From CAWAHD01 sp963781785 (GTDB lineage Bacteria > Planctomycetota > Planctomycetia > Isosphaerales > Isosphaeraceae): DNA of 64,000 bases. Position 1 is the first letter of the stretch; each line of letters starts with the position of its first letter. The position numbers were made by a program, and so were the translations under genes. The stretch covers positions 496,001-560,000 of the forward strand of contig CAWAHD010000001.1 in the NCBI GenBank assembly GCA_963781785.1. The letters run 5' to 3'. Shown here one piece after another: positions 28,129 through 37,429 of the stretch. The notes below the pieces were generated by a model. That model did no database searches and was not told the origin of the DNA. It saw nothing but the letters and a program-made list of their open reading frames with translations.

Positions 28129-29037
28129 ATGCCTACGAAGCCGGCTCAGTACCGCCTGGTAATCTTCGAGGCAATCGACGAGCCCCAGGAGCTGCGCGAG
28201 CTTTTCTGCCGGGTCGCGGACATGCACCCGACCGATGTCGTGCAGTGGCTCGCGCGCGCTCCGGGGACATGGCCCCAGCCACTGGACGAATCAGCGGTCC
28301 GGCAGCTCCTGGATGGCCTCTATGACGCACAGATCGCCGCCGAGGCATGGCGGATGGACCAGTTTCCAGACTTGAGCCCGCCGCGGACGGTTCACCGAGG
28401 TGCCTGCCTGGACGACGGTCTGCGGGTCGAAGGTCTGCGTGGCGAGCCGACGCACTGGGTCCCCTGGGCTTCCATCGAGCTGATCTGCGCCGGCCGGATT
28501 GTGTCCGAGGACGAGTTTCGCAACGTCCAGCACACGCGCTGGCCGTCAACGGTCGTATCGGGGATTCGCGCTCTAGCCTTGTTGAAGCCGAGGCCCATCA
28601 GCCGCCGCGCCCGCGCCACGCGGATCGCGCGCGATCCGGTCAGCGAAGTCGTGATCGTGCGCCGCGACCCGCGAATCGCCTTCCGCGTCGTCGAGAACCA
28701 GATGAACTACGCTTACCTGGGCGAGCGGCTCAAGACCTCTTCAGCCGAGAACTTTCCGATGTTTCTCGCTGACCTGTGCGCCCGAGCGGCCGCTGCGTAC
28801 GTCACCCCATCGACGCGCTCACTGCTCGAACGAGGCGTCGCCCGCGAATACGAGTTCTCCAGCTCGCAGGCGCTCGTGGACTATGCGACCCACCGTTTGC
28901 TCTGGAGCTGGTACACCCGCGACCGCAACACACAATCGGATTCGCCCGCCGGGGAACAACGCGAGGACGCTGATACCGATATCGGCACGGACGGCGACGC
29001 AGGTACCGACGAAGACTTCGAAGCAACCGAGGACTGA
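28129..29037 (+). CDS. Conserved-looking hypothetical protein with acidic tail
   Basis: The 302-residue protein (or 314 if started at 28093) is soluble, with no leader or membrane segment. Its first half has RLVIFEAIDEPQELRELFCRV and HPTDVVQWLARAPGTWP. The middle has a basic stretch (KPRPISRRARATRIAR) and a strand-rich block (EVVIVRRDPRIAFRVVENQMNYAYLGERL). The tail is Asp/Glu/Thr-rich. I do not recognise a family. Codon use looks like that of the surrounding genes, so I consider it real. The rhomboid gene diverges from it. Confidence 0.6.
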   Translation: MPTKPAQYRLVIFEAIDEPQELRELFCRVADMHPTDVVQWLARAPGTWPQPLDESAVRQLLDGLYDAQIAAEAWRMDQFPDLSPPRTVHRGACLDDGLRVEGLRGEPTHWVPWASIELICAGRIVSEDEFRNVQHTRWPSTVVSGIRALALLKPRPISRRARATRIARDPVSEVVIVRRDPRIAFRVVENQMNYAYLGERLKTSSAENFPMFLADLCARAAAAYVTPSTRSLLERGVAREYEFSSSQALVDYATHRLLWSWYTRDRNTQSDSPAGEQREDADTDIGTDGDAGTDEDFEATED

Positions 29038-29122
29038 GTCGGGCGCACGCAGACAACCGAGCGGCGAAAAAATCACGGCATCGACTTACCCTGCGGTCGG
29101 TAACGGCTGAGACACGAAACCA

Positions 29123-29258
29123 TGCCATTCTGGCAGTTGGCTTCGTTGTGCGGATTTGGGCCCCCGAACGACACCAGAACGCGTGCCATTCTGGCAGGTG
29201 GCTTTGCTTTGCATTTTTTCGGTCGCGAGCCGAACACAGAATTCGTGCGATTCTGGCA
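29123..29258. repeat. Three copies of the inverted repeat TGCCATTCTGGCA about 61 bases apart
   Basis: TGCCATTCTGGCA occurs at 29123-29135 and 29184-29196, and as TGCGATTCTGGCA at 29246-29258. Each is a 5-base palindrome arm around TTC. Downstream of the first two copies the words GTTGGCTT/GGTGGCTTT are also shared, so the repeat unit is longer than the palindrome. Confidence 0.7.
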
Positions 29259-29634
29259 CGCGCGTTCGGTCGGCAATTTCGCCTCGGTTCGGGCTGTGCT
29301 GTTTAATCTCTCGATTCGGTTAATAGGGGCCAAGCCGATCGGATCGATAACCTGACCGGCGGGTCGAAACTCGCTCGAGGATCGATCGGTTCCGATCGAT
29401 CCCAGCGATAGACAGCGGCGGAGACCGGACACACCAGCCCGACCCGCCTGCGAGGGAGTTCGGAGCCATTCGCTCGCTGGCGCGTCGGGCTACTATGGGC
29501 GCGACCATGCGTCTGGTTGTTGAATCCGTCGGATTCATCTCGATGCCGTTTGCCCGATCGGCTCCGCGGTCGATGCGGAGAGGCGACGAGCGGAGCGCGC
29601 AAAGTCGCGCGCGGTGCCAATCCGATAGGGCTGT

Positions 29635-30055
29635 TCTCATCGCGAAGCCGATGAGAAAAGCCGATTGGACGAGGCGATTCGCCGCGGGATGGGGGAGCGC
29701 GGGCGTGCCCATAGCGGTCGTTCGGGACGGCCGGATCATGGGATCGGCCTCGGCCCGCGAAAATGACCGAGAAATCACTCCCGGTGCGCAGAGCGGTATC
29801 GTGACCGCGTCCCTTCGGGCTTGCAAACACGGCGTGAAAAGAGTCGCAGGGCAACAGCTCGGCTTGACGCTCCTGGAGCCACTCTAGAGTCTGGCTTGCG
29901 TGGCATTTGGGGCAGGCCCGGTTGCGGCAGCAGTGGTAACGCCAGAACGTGTCCTGGCAGTTCATCCCGCCTCGACCTGCTCCGCGCCCGCGCTCACCAC
30001 GGAGGCCGCTCCCCCATGCCGCGGCGATGCCGCTTCGTCCAATTGGAACTCGATC
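29635..30055. repeat. Copy A of a duplicated non-coding module
   Basis: Its left part (29635-29777) and right part (29961-30055) match copy B at 30551-30694 and 30767-30860 with scattered substitutions. The segment between them differs: here it holds the IS91-like fragment. Confidence 0.65.
29811..29965 (-). pseudogene. Fragment of an IS91/IS801-type transposase (zinc-binding N-terminal part)
   Basis: Read on the minus strand the segment gives WRYHCCRNRACPKCHASQ followed by EWLQERQAELLPCDSFH and VFASPKG. This is the N-terminal zinc-ribbon and linker pattern of IS91-family transposases (CRNRHCPKCQ...W...RxAELLPVxYFHVVFTLP). No catalytic tyrosine domain or further homologous sequence follows. 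It sits inside copy A of a duplicated module. I read it as a relic. Confidence 0.6.
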
Positions 30056-30121
30056 AATGACTCCGTCGCGCACACAACAAGCCTCAGCAAAAAACCACCT
30101 CGTTGCCCAACCCCTTACGCA

Positions 30122-30454
30122 AGTTGGAGTTCCGCAAGGGTTTGGAATAATCGGAAAAAAGTAGGCTCGTTTCCTAACCTTTGACTCGAGTTGGAGTTCC
30201 GCAAGGGTTTGGAGTAATCGGAATATCCGGACGAAAATTGGACGCCTTGCCGCATCTCAATATAGGAATTGAGGTTGTGAATTTCCGTCGAATAATCGGA
30301 CCTCAAGGGCGAAAATGGGGGTGTCGGCACATGTCCTTACCGGGATTGGCCTTGTGAATGGGTTTGGAATAATCGGAACTCGACGGTGAGAGCGCACTGG
30401 TGTACTATCTCGTTAGAGGACTTCGGGTTGCGGAAGGGTTTGGAATGATCGGAA
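30122..30454. repeat. Degenerate direct-repeat array around GGGTTTGGAATAATCGGAA
   Basis: Copies begin at about 30122-30156 and 30189-30223 (35-base versions sharing AGTTGGAGTTCCGCAAG before the core), 30288-30300 (partial), 30360-30378 and 30436-30454. A further divergent copy lies at 30918-30933. Spacing is about 67-80 bases, with unrelated sequence between. Confidence 0.7.
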
Positions 30455-30550
30455 CGGGCCATCGAACCCGCGAATCCGACGAATCGCATTCAATTGGGAT
30501 GATCATGTCGGTCAATCGATCGAGAACAAACCGAGAATCGATAAGGCTTT

Positions 30551-30860
30551 TCTGATCGCGAAGCCGATGAGAAAAGCCTATTGGACGAGGCGATTCACCC
30601 CGTGATGAGGGAGCGCGGGCGTGCCCATGGCGATCGTTTGGGACGGCCGGATCATGAGAATCGCCCTCGGCCCGCGAAAATGACCGAGAAATCGCGATAC
30701 CCTTTGGTGCGTAGGCAGAGAATCCAGCCACAATGGCCTGCCAATCCCAGGATATCCCACCAGAATTCATCCAGCCTCGACCTGCTCCATGCCCGCGCAC
30801 ACCACGGAGGCCGCTCCCCCATTCCGAGGCGAAGCCGCTTCGTCCAATCGGAACTGGAGA
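30551..30860. repeat. Copy B of the duplicated non-coding module
   Basis: It matches copy A in its two outer parts (30551-30694 and 30767-30860), but the inner part is short and lacks the cysteine-rich IS91-like stretch; only faint traces (MNSGGISW, APKG on the minus strand) remain. Confidence 0.65.
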
Positions 30861-31207
30861 TCGAAATCCGGAGTTTTCTGTCACAACACTGCATCAAATA
30901 TTGAGATACAGCATGTCGTTGGAGTAATCCGAACAGGCCATTCAACCGGCGTTTGAGGAATTGTCGGCTGACGGATGTCGGTTCTCAGCGCTCAGATCGC
31001 CTTGGGATTTCTTGGTGGTCAATGGAAAGCGCGGTTCAAATCACGGTTTTTTTTCCGACTTCGCCGGCTGACCCAACCCCCCTTGTCAAGTCCCGATCGA
31101 GCGCCGAAACTTGCCACAACTTAAACGGAATCTTGTTCTTGTTGTCAGGCGACACTAATTGTGACCCCCAGGCGCGTACTGAACCCCACCTGGCGTAAGT
31201 TATGAAT

Positions 31208-32065
31208 TTATCGGTTCTTCCCGCTTGTCGCTGACCTTTTTTCGATCTTCACCTCCGTTTCGTCACGGCACCCGTCGGCGTGGGTGTTCGCCAACCTTGA
31301 TCGAATCAATCCACTCTTGCGTTTTTCCCGGAGCCGGTAACTCTCGCCGGTGATTATCAGCGTGTGGCTATGATGAAGCAACCGGTCCAGGATTGCCGTT
31401 GCCAGCACCTCATCGCCGAAGACGATCCCCCAGTCCGAAACCCGCTGGTTGGTCGTCACCAGTAGACTCCCTTTCTCATAGCGACGATTGACCAACTGGA
31501 AAAACAGATGCGCTGCCCGACGCTCAAAGGGCAAGTAGCCCAGCTCGTCGATGATCAGCAGACGCGGCTTTGAGTACTCGGTCAATTTTTCAGCGAGGTT
31601 GCCCTCCGATTCGGCCTTTCCCAGCGTCGCCAGCAGGGCCGTGGCGGTCGTGAAGCGGGCCGTGTGGCCTTGCTCCACGACCTTGCGGCCCAGTCCCACG
31701 GCGAGGTGGGTCTTGCCAACACCAGGAGGTCCAAATATCAACACGTTCTCTCCGTGCGATAGGAAATGTCCGGTGCTGAGCTCCCGAATCAGCCGCTCAT
31801 CGACCGAAGGCTGGAACGAGAAGTCGAACTCCTCGATTGTCCGAACGCACGGGAAGTGGGCGATCCTCATTGCCATCTGGACCCGCTTGCTCTCTTTGGC
31901 GTCCACCTCCCGACCCAGAATCCGCTCGAGGAACTCCAGGTAGGTCCACTGCTCCTTGGTCGCCTCCGAGAGTACTGCCGGTAGCGTCTCACGCAGGTGG
32001 GGCAATTGGAGCCGCTTCAGCGCCGAGAAGATGCGCTCCTCGTGGGGATCGATCACCGTGCTCAT
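31208..32065 (-). CDS. istB: IS21 helper ATPase IstB
   Basis: The 285-residue AAA+ ATPase has Walker A GPPGVGKTHLAVGL, Walker B LLIIDELGYLP, sensor-like LLVTTNQRVSDWG and the family ending GESYRLREKRKSGL. IstB assists the IstA transposase and confers target immunity or selection. The start at 32065 overlaps the istA stop (ATGA, 32062-32065), the usual IS21 arrangement for coupled translation. It is about 80% identical by eye to the second copy at 35923-36789. It is intact. Confidence 0.95.
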   Translation of the reverse strand: MSTVIDPHEERIFSALKRLQLPHLRETLPAVLSEATKEQWTYLEFLERILGREVDAKESKRVQMAMRIAHFPCVRTIEEFDFSFQPSVDERLIRELSTGHFLSHGENVLIFGPPGVGKTHLAVGLGRKVVEQGHTARFTTATALLATLGKAESEGNLAEKLTEYSKPRLLIIDELGYLPFERRAAHLFFQLVNRRYEKGSLLVTTNQRVSDWGIVFGDEVLATAILDRLLHHSHTLIITGESYRLREKRKSGLIRSRLANTHADGCRDETEVKIEKRSATSGKNR

Positions 32066-33403
32066 GGCTGACCTCCTTCGACGAGCTCGGCGTACACGGA
32101 AAGCGGCCGGGCCAGGGGACAAGGGAGCTGCTCCGAAGTCGCCGGAGTCTGCGTGGTCAGCTCGGACCGGAACAAGCCTTCGAAGTGGGCCGGGTTGCGG
32201 ACCCACGCGAAGGGTTCGTAGCACCGGACATGCTCGGCGATGCAACGGCCGCGGAGCCAGATGTCCACCCGATCTTCCTTGATCAAGACCTCGACGGTTT
32301 CGCGGACATGCCAATGCGGAGCACTATATCGCACTGTATCGACATCAACAAAGCAGTCGGCGCTGACGCGACGCTTCAGCCGGCGAGTGCGTACAGCCAG
32401 AGGGCGCACCGGCAGGGGTTGAAGGGTCCGACGCTCATCACGCTCGAAGCGGACGTTGGGCTTTTCCCTGGTCGTGCCGTGCACCCGCTCGTCGGCAACC
32501 TCGACGATCCACCACGCCAGGTGACGCTGCAGATCCCCGAAGGAGGCAAACGAGCGTCCAGCCAGGGCATTTCGCTTGACGTAGCCGACGCCTCGTTCGA
32601 TCTTTCCCTTGGTCCGAGCGCGGCGAGGACGACAGGCTTTGGGTGTCAGCCCACGGTCACGGCAAAAAGTCTCAAATCCAGGATTCCAGACCACCTGGCC
32701 GGACTGGCGATCGTGGGAGATCACCAGCGGGGAGGCGTTGTCGCAGAGGATTTGCTGGGGCAGTCCCCCGAAATGTCGAAAGGCCCCCTCCAGGCCTTCG
32801 AGCCAGTCGTCCTGCCGCTGGGCGAGGAAAGCTCGGCAGTAGAGCCGGCGCGAGTATCCCAGCACGGCGGTCATGAGGAAGACCTTCACCGGTTGTCCGC
32901 CGATCCGGACGATCTTTTCACCGAAGTCGATTTGCATCTGCTGGCCCGGCGGGGTCTCGAATCGGACTGTCGCCAGCTTTTGGGCTTTTTCTTCTCGCCG
33001 TAGCGGAGCCACTGCCCGCTGCAGGGTCCGCAAATCGACCTCGATGCCATTGCGGGCTAACTCCTGCTGAATGACGACGGTATTTCCCTCGGCGAGGGTA
33101 CGGTAGAGTCGATGCACTTCACTGAGCGTAGCGGCGTCGAGACGACGGGCTGCGGGCCGCTCCTGAAAGCCGACCGCGGCTCCCGCGAGATAACGGCGCA
33201 GCGGTGTTGCGCGAGATTCCCAACTCACGAGCAATCCGTTTGCGCCCCGGACCTTGGCTGACAAGTTCGTGGATCCGATCCACGATCGCCGGTTTCACCA
33301 TCCCTGCGTCCTCCTGCGCATCGCGCAGGTGGACGTGTGTCAGGTCCAACGACTGGTCCGCCTGCGTCTCGTGCAGATTGACCAAATCAGCAGTTTTGTC
33401 CAT
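32062..33403 (-). CDS. istA: IS21 transposase IstA (frameshifted after the N-terminal HTH)
   Basis: The N-terminal frame starts MDKTADLVNLHETQ and contains the helix-turn-helix (RKRIARELGISRNT). After a shift at about 33194-33215 it continues LRRYLAGAAVGFQERPAARR. The integrase-core region has QMQIDFGEKIV (first Asp), QILCDNASPLV (second Asp) and RTKGKIERGVGYVK (Glu), the DDE triad. The frame then runs to the stop overlapping istB. The shift may be an assembly error or may have killed this copy; the close relative at 33538-35926 cannot decide it because that segment is deleted there. Confidence 0.85.
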
Positions 33404-33708
33404 ATCCCCTCCTCAAAAGGCGAGCACGGAGGGGTCAGTTTTACTGTCACTAGGGGTGTGTCAGGCGACACTAAAAGGAACCCCCCGGACGACACTAAAA
33501 GTACCCCCTTCTCCCTGTACATTTGATTGGAGGGGCTATGGACGAGTTCGGGTCCGATGTGGTCAATCTGCATGACACGCAGGTGGGCCAAATGGATGTA
33601 ACGAATGTCCGCCTGCGATCTACGCAGGAGGACACCGGGATGCTGAAGCCGGAAGTCGTGGATCGGATCCACGAGCTCTCCGACGAAGGCCTGAGCCTGT
33701 AAGAAATA

Positions 33709-35093
33709 TTGTGTCAACGTAAGGAATCGGTTATCTCACCCTAACCTACTTACCTTACGGAGACTGTCGCATGGACGCGATTTTGACAGGCAAGGCCGAA
33801 CAGTTGGCACGCGAGATCGCCTCGCAGGCCACGACACTCGCGGAGCTGAACGGCCTCCTCAAGCTCATGATGGGCTCGGCTCTCGAGCGCATGCTCGATA
33901 CCGAAATGGACGTTCACCTCGGCCGCAAACAGTTGCCTGGGGCCGCTGAGGACCCGTTGGTGCCGGGCGTCGCGGATCCTTTTGCTGACCCGCCGTGTAA
34001 ACCCCGTGCGAAGAATCGTCGCAATGGTCGTTCCGAAAAGACCGTGCAAGGCGATCTCGGCAAGATCATGATCGCGACTCCGCGCGATCGCGATGGCACT
34101 TTCGAGCCCCAGTTGATCCTCAAACATCAACGTCGATTGACCGGGTTCGACGAGAAGATTCTCGCACTCTATGCCAAAGGGATGACCACTCGGGATATTC
34201 AGGAAGTCGTGAAAGAACTTTATAGCGTCGATGTGTCGCCGACGCTGGTCTCGGAGATCACCGCCGACCTCGACGCGCAAGTGACCGCGTGGCGCACCCG
34301 GCAGCTCGACCCGGTCTGGCCGATCGTCTATCTCGACGGCATCGTGGTGCATGTGCGTGGTGCCAATGGTCGAGTTTCGCCTCAGACAATGTACGTGGCC
34401 CTGGGGGTGAATATACGGGGCCGCAAGGAACTTTTGGGCCTCTGGCTCGGCGAAACCGAAGGGGCCAAGTTTTGGTTGTCATGCTTGACCGATCTGAAGA
34501 ATCGCGGCCTGAAGGACATCTTCATCGCCTGCATGGACGGCCTCTCAGGTTTCCCCGAGGCGCTCTGCGCAGCATACCCGGAAGCCAAGGTGCAACTGTG
34601 CATCGTGCATCTGGTGCGGGCTGCGCTGAAGTACGTGGTGGACAAAGACAGCGACCAGGTCATAGTGGACCTGAAAAAGATCTACCAGGCCCCGACGGTC
34701 ACTGAAGCCGAAGAAGCGCTGGACGCTTTTGCTCAAGGTTGGGGTGAGAAATATCCGACCATCGTCAAACAGTGGCGTTTGAAGTGGCCGGACATCGCGG
34801 CTATGTTCGAGTTCCCGCCGGCGATTCGCAGGGCGATCTATACGACCAATGCCATCGAGTCGGTGAACAGCGTGATCCGCAAGTTCACGCGGAACCGCAA
34901 GCAGTACCCGAATGAGGAGTCAGCGCTGAAGCTGGTCTACATGGCGATTCACGAGGCGTCCAAGAAGTGGACGCTGCCAATCCCCAAATGGAGAGAAGCG
35001 CTGAATCACTTCGCGATCATCTTCGAGGATCGGCTCCCGCCCCTCGCCCGAAACTGACGCACGCAAAAGTCGTTCCCACCTGCGTTGACACAA
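33709..35093 (+). mobile_element. IS256-family insertion sequence
   Basis: Its ends are TTGTGTCAACG at 33709-33719 and the inverted CGTTGACACAA at 35083-35093, with weaker similarity further in. The 8-9 base target duplications usual for IS256 are not seen at the flanks (AAGAAATA against AAAGATTT), consistent with the adjacent deletion in istA. Confidence 0.85.
33771..35057 (+). CDS. IS256-family (mutator-type) transposase
   Basis: The 428-residue protein is full length and intact. It contains the family landmarks in order: ALERMLDTEMDVHLGR near residue 40, FDEKILALYAKGMTTRDI near residue 125, IVYLDGIVV (first Asp), FIACMDGLSGFPEAL (second Asp), VQLCIVHLVRAALKYV, and YTTNAIESVNSVIRK (Glu). 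These form the DDE site. A few bases inside each end lie short inverted repeats. As the copy has no visible damage, it is a recent arrival relative to the IS21 element around it. Confidence 0.96.
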   Translation: MDAILTGKAEQLAREIASQATTLAELNGLLKLMMGSALERMLDTEMDVHLGRKQLPGAAEDPLVPGVADPFADPPCKPRAKNRRNGRSEKTVQGDLGKIMIATPRDRDGTFEPQLILKHQRRLTGFDEKILALYAKGMTTRDIQEVVKELYSVDVSPTLVSEITADLDAQVTAWRTRQLDPVWPIVYLDGIVVHVRGANGRVSPQTMYVALGVNIRGRKELLGLWLGETEGAKFWLSCLTDLKNRGLKDIFIACMDGLSGFPEALCAAYPEAKVQLCIVHLVRAALKYVVDKDSDQVIVDLKKIYQAPTVTEAEEALDAFAQGWGEKYPTIVKQWRLKWPDIAAMFEFPPAIRRAIYTTNAIESVNSVIRKFTRNRKQYPNEESALKLVYMAIHEASKKWTLPIPKWREALNHFAIIFEDRLPPLARN

Positions 35094-35922
35094 AAAGATT
35101 TACAGGCCCATTTGAGACCGTGGTCCTGGGATACTCACGTCGGCTCTATTGCCGAGCCTTCCTCGCGCAACGGCAAGATGATTGGCTCGAAGGCCTCGAC
35201 GGAGCATTCCGGCATTTCGGTGGCGTTACCGAGCAAGTTCTCTGCGACAACGCTTCGCCCCTTGTCACCTCCCACGACCGCCAGTCCGGCCGGGTAGTGT
35301 GGAATCCGGGCTTTGAGATCTTCTGCCGCGACCGGGACTTGACAGCCAGAGCGTGTCGTCCGCGTCGCGCTCGAACCAAAGGGAAGATCGAGCGGGGCGT
35401 AGGCTATGTCAAGCACAATGCCCTCGCCGGGCGATCGTTCGCCTCCTTTGAGGAATTGCAGCGCCATCTGTCGCGTTGGATGGTCGAGGTCGCTGATCGC
35501 CGGATTCACGGCACGACCAAGGAGCAGCCCGCTGTGCGGTTCGATCGCGATGAGCGAGAGGCTCTGCGATCCCTGCCGCCGCGCTTGCTGGCGGTCCGCA
35601 CCCGCCGTCTGAAACGCCGGGTCAACGCTGATTGTTTTGTGGATATCGACACCATCCGATATAGCGTGCCGTATCGGCATGTTCGAAAGATCGTCGAAGT
35701 TGTGGTCAAGGAGCAGGAGGTCGAAATCTGGCTGCGCGGCACCTGCATTGCGCGGCATCCGCGAGGCCACGAACCCCACGCGCTGATCCGTAACCCGGCC
35801 CACTTCGATGGGCTATTCCGGCCCAAGGCCAATGCGTCGACCCCGATTCCATCCAATCCGGCAGTTGATCCGATGTGCCGGCCGCTCTCGGTGTACACCG
35901 AGCTGGTGGAAGGGGGCCGACA

Positions 35923-36789
35923 ATGAACATGCTCGTTGATCTCCCTGATCCGTCGGAGGAGCGAGTAGCCGCGGCGCTGAAGCGGCTTCAGTTAACTCAC
36001 CTACGTGACACACTCGCTGCAGTGTTGTCCGAGGCTGCGAAGGAGAAATGGACCTATCTCGAGTTCCTTGATCGGATCTTGGGGCGTGAAGTGGACTCCA
36101 AGCAAGGTAAGTGGATTCAAATGGGAATGCAGATCGCCCACTTCCCTTGCGTTCGGACGATCGAGACTTTTGATTTCTCGTTCCAACCTTCGGTGGACGA
36201 GCGATTAATTCGAGAGTTGTCGACAGGAAACTTTATCGCTCATGGTGAAAACGTGTTGATATTCGGACCTCCCGGTGTAGGAAAAACTCATCTTGCAATC
36301 GGGCTTGGTCGAAAGATCGTAGAGCAGGGTCACACGGCCCGGTTCACAACGGCCACGGCTCTGTTGGCAGTTCTGGGGAAAGCCGAATCGGAAGGGGTTC
36401 TCTCGGACAAGTTGACCGAGTACGCCAAGCCTCGCTTGTTGATCATCGATGAACTGGGATATCTACCCTTCGAGCGACGGGCGGCACACCTGTTCTTCCA
36501 GTTGGTGAATCGCCGCTACGAGAAGGGAAGTCTGCTGGTGACGACGAACCAGCGGGTCTCCGAGTGGGGAACGGTCTTCGGGGACGAGGTGTTGGCCACT
36601 GCGATCTTGGACCGCTTACTGCATCACAGCCACACCCTCTTGATCACGGGAGAGAGTTTTCGGCTACGCGAGAAACGCAAGAGTGGATTGATTCGCTCGA
36701 GGTTGCCGAATACCGACCTGGAGCGACCGGAACGAGAGGCCGGACCCGAGAGTCGACGAAAGACGGAAAGAGGCGGAGAGAACCGATAA
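35923..36789 (+). CDS. istB: IS21 helper ATPase IstB (element 2)
   Basis: The 288-residue ATPase has GPPGVGKTHLAIGL, LLIIDELGYLP, LLVTTNQRVSEWG and GESFRLREKRKSGL. The ATG at 35923 overlaps the istA stop in ATGA. It is intact, although its partner transposase is destroyed, so this copy can move only if another IstA acts on it in trans. The C-terminal tail is Glu/Arg-rich and differs from element 1. Confidence 0.95.
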   Translation: MNMLVDLPDPSEERVAAALKRLQLTHLRDTLAAVLSEAAKEKWTYLEFLDRILGREVDSKQGKWIQMGMQIAHFPCVRTIETFDFSFQPSVDERLIRELSTGNFIAHGENVLIFGPPGVGKTHLAIGLGRKIVEQGHTARFTTATALLAVLGKAESEGVLSDKLTEYAKPRLLIIDELGYLPFERRAAHLFFQLVNRRYEKGSLLVTTNQRVSEWGTVFGDEVLATAILDRLLHHSHTLLITGESFRLREKRKSGLIRSRLPNTDLERPEREAGPESRRKTERGGENR

Positions 36790-36858
36790 TACGAAGGCAT
36801 GCATGGAGTGGGGATCGGTACAGCTCTGAAGGGGGATCCTTTTAGTGTCGCCTGACAC

Positions 36859-37098
36859 CGGCTGCGGTGCACTCTGGAGCATCAGCCACGTCGACTGGCT
36901 GCCCCCATCACAGCCCGGAGTGTGAGCGACGTACGATCCAAGCCATGTGTCGATCCTGATTTCGGCTCGGCCACGGTCGCTGGTTTGCGGTGGGGGCATG
37001 TAAACGACCCCGTCGATCAACTCCGCAAACTTGACGTCCGGCATCGCCTCCCATCGGCGAAGGAACTCCTGTACCGTCAGTCGTTGTCCCGCCCGCAA
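36859..37098 (-). pseudogene. Uma2-family protein, 3' part removed by IS21
   Basis: The minus-strand frame starts MRAGQRLTVQEFLRRWEAMP and continues with VKFAELIDGVVYMPPP, the N-terminal Uma2 (DUF820, restriction-endonuclease-like fold) signature. After about 78 codons it runs into the IS21 right end at 36858. The catalytic C-terminal half (PDxxxx...ExxS...Y) is absent, and I do not find it on the far side of the elements near 31141. This is the insertion or deletion breakpoint. Confidence 0.75.
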
Positions 37099-37340
37099 CG
37101 GTTGGATCGCGCGTTCGGCGATTGACCTGACCAGAGCCTCCCGTGACCACGCTGACCTATCTTACCGATTGGCGGGTATTCTGTCACGAATGGGAGGCTG
37201 TGCTGGTTCTGCCATTACTCGAACGGAAGTTCTCGACCCGGAATGGCTAGCCGCAGAGCTCCGTCCGGAAGTCACAAACAGAACGTAATAACCGGATACG
37301 CGACGCATGTACATGACTTGGAAGTGACTCAAGTATATCG

Positions 37341-37429
37341 CGAGAGGCGAGCGAGACGCCCGAGGTGCGGCACTGGAAATGCCGTGTCCGGATGAAACTC
37401 GACCGTGGGTTCGAATCCCACTCTCTCCG
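37341..37429 (+). tRNA. tRNA-Ser (anticodon GGA), imperfect
   Basis: The T arm is perfect (GTGGG TTCGAAT CCCAC, 37405-37421). The anticodon arm CGGCA CTGGAAA TGCCG (37368-37384) gives GGA at 37375-37377, and a long variable arm (about 20 bases) fits class II serine tRNA. The acceptor pairs CGAGAGG (37341-37347) with TCTCTCC (37422-37428) at six of seven positions, the first pair being C-C, and the D arm is poorly formed. CCA is not encoded. It may be a true tRNA with a base error or a decayed copy. Confidence 0.6.

Larger units (their letters stand above)
31142..33471 (-). mobile_element. IS21-family element 1
   Basis: The element carries istA and istB on the minus strand. TGTCAGGCGACAC at 31142-31154 marks the istB-side end; at the istA side the same word, GTGTCAGGCGACAC, is at 33458-33471 and is also the left end of element 2. 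No target duplication could be paired. The transposase gene has a frameshift. Confidence 0.8.
33538..35926 (+). pseudogene. istA: IstA of element 2, disrupted (N-terminal 56 codons, then IS256 insertion, then C-terminal 270 codons)
   Basis: The N-terminal piece (MDEFGSDVVNLHDTQ ... VVDRIHELSDEGLSL) aligns with element 1 IstA but reaches a TAA at 33700-33702 where the family has a Lys-like codon (SLKEI), then the IS256 left end at 33709. Homology resumes at about 35118 with VVLGYSRRLYCRAF and runs to the stop at 35924-35926, overlapping istB. Relative to copy 1, about 140 codons, including the rest of the HTH and the first catalytic Asp, are gone. The insertion was therefore accompanied or followed by a deletion. 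Confidence 0.85.
33458..36858 (+). mobile_element. IS21-family element 2, interrupted by IS256-family element
   Basis: The left end GTGTCAGGCGACACTAAAAG at 33458 and the right end CTTTTAGTGTCGCCTGACAC ending at 36858 are inverted copies. A second GACACTAAAAG lies 24 bases inside the left end, matching the multiple terminal transposase-binding repeats known for IS21. istA is broken; istB is intact. The right end cuts a Uma2 gene. Confidence 0.85.

Noticed and set aside
29131..29270. Sigma-54-like promoters (TGGCA...TTGC) at the palindrome repeats
   Set aside because: The GG to GC spacing is off by one or more, the -12 part is missing in two copies, and no downstream gene starts close by.
30122..30454. 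Possible CRISPR array from regularly spaced repeats
   Set aside because: Repeats are degenerate, spacers are about 35-60 bases and uneven, and no cas genes are present.
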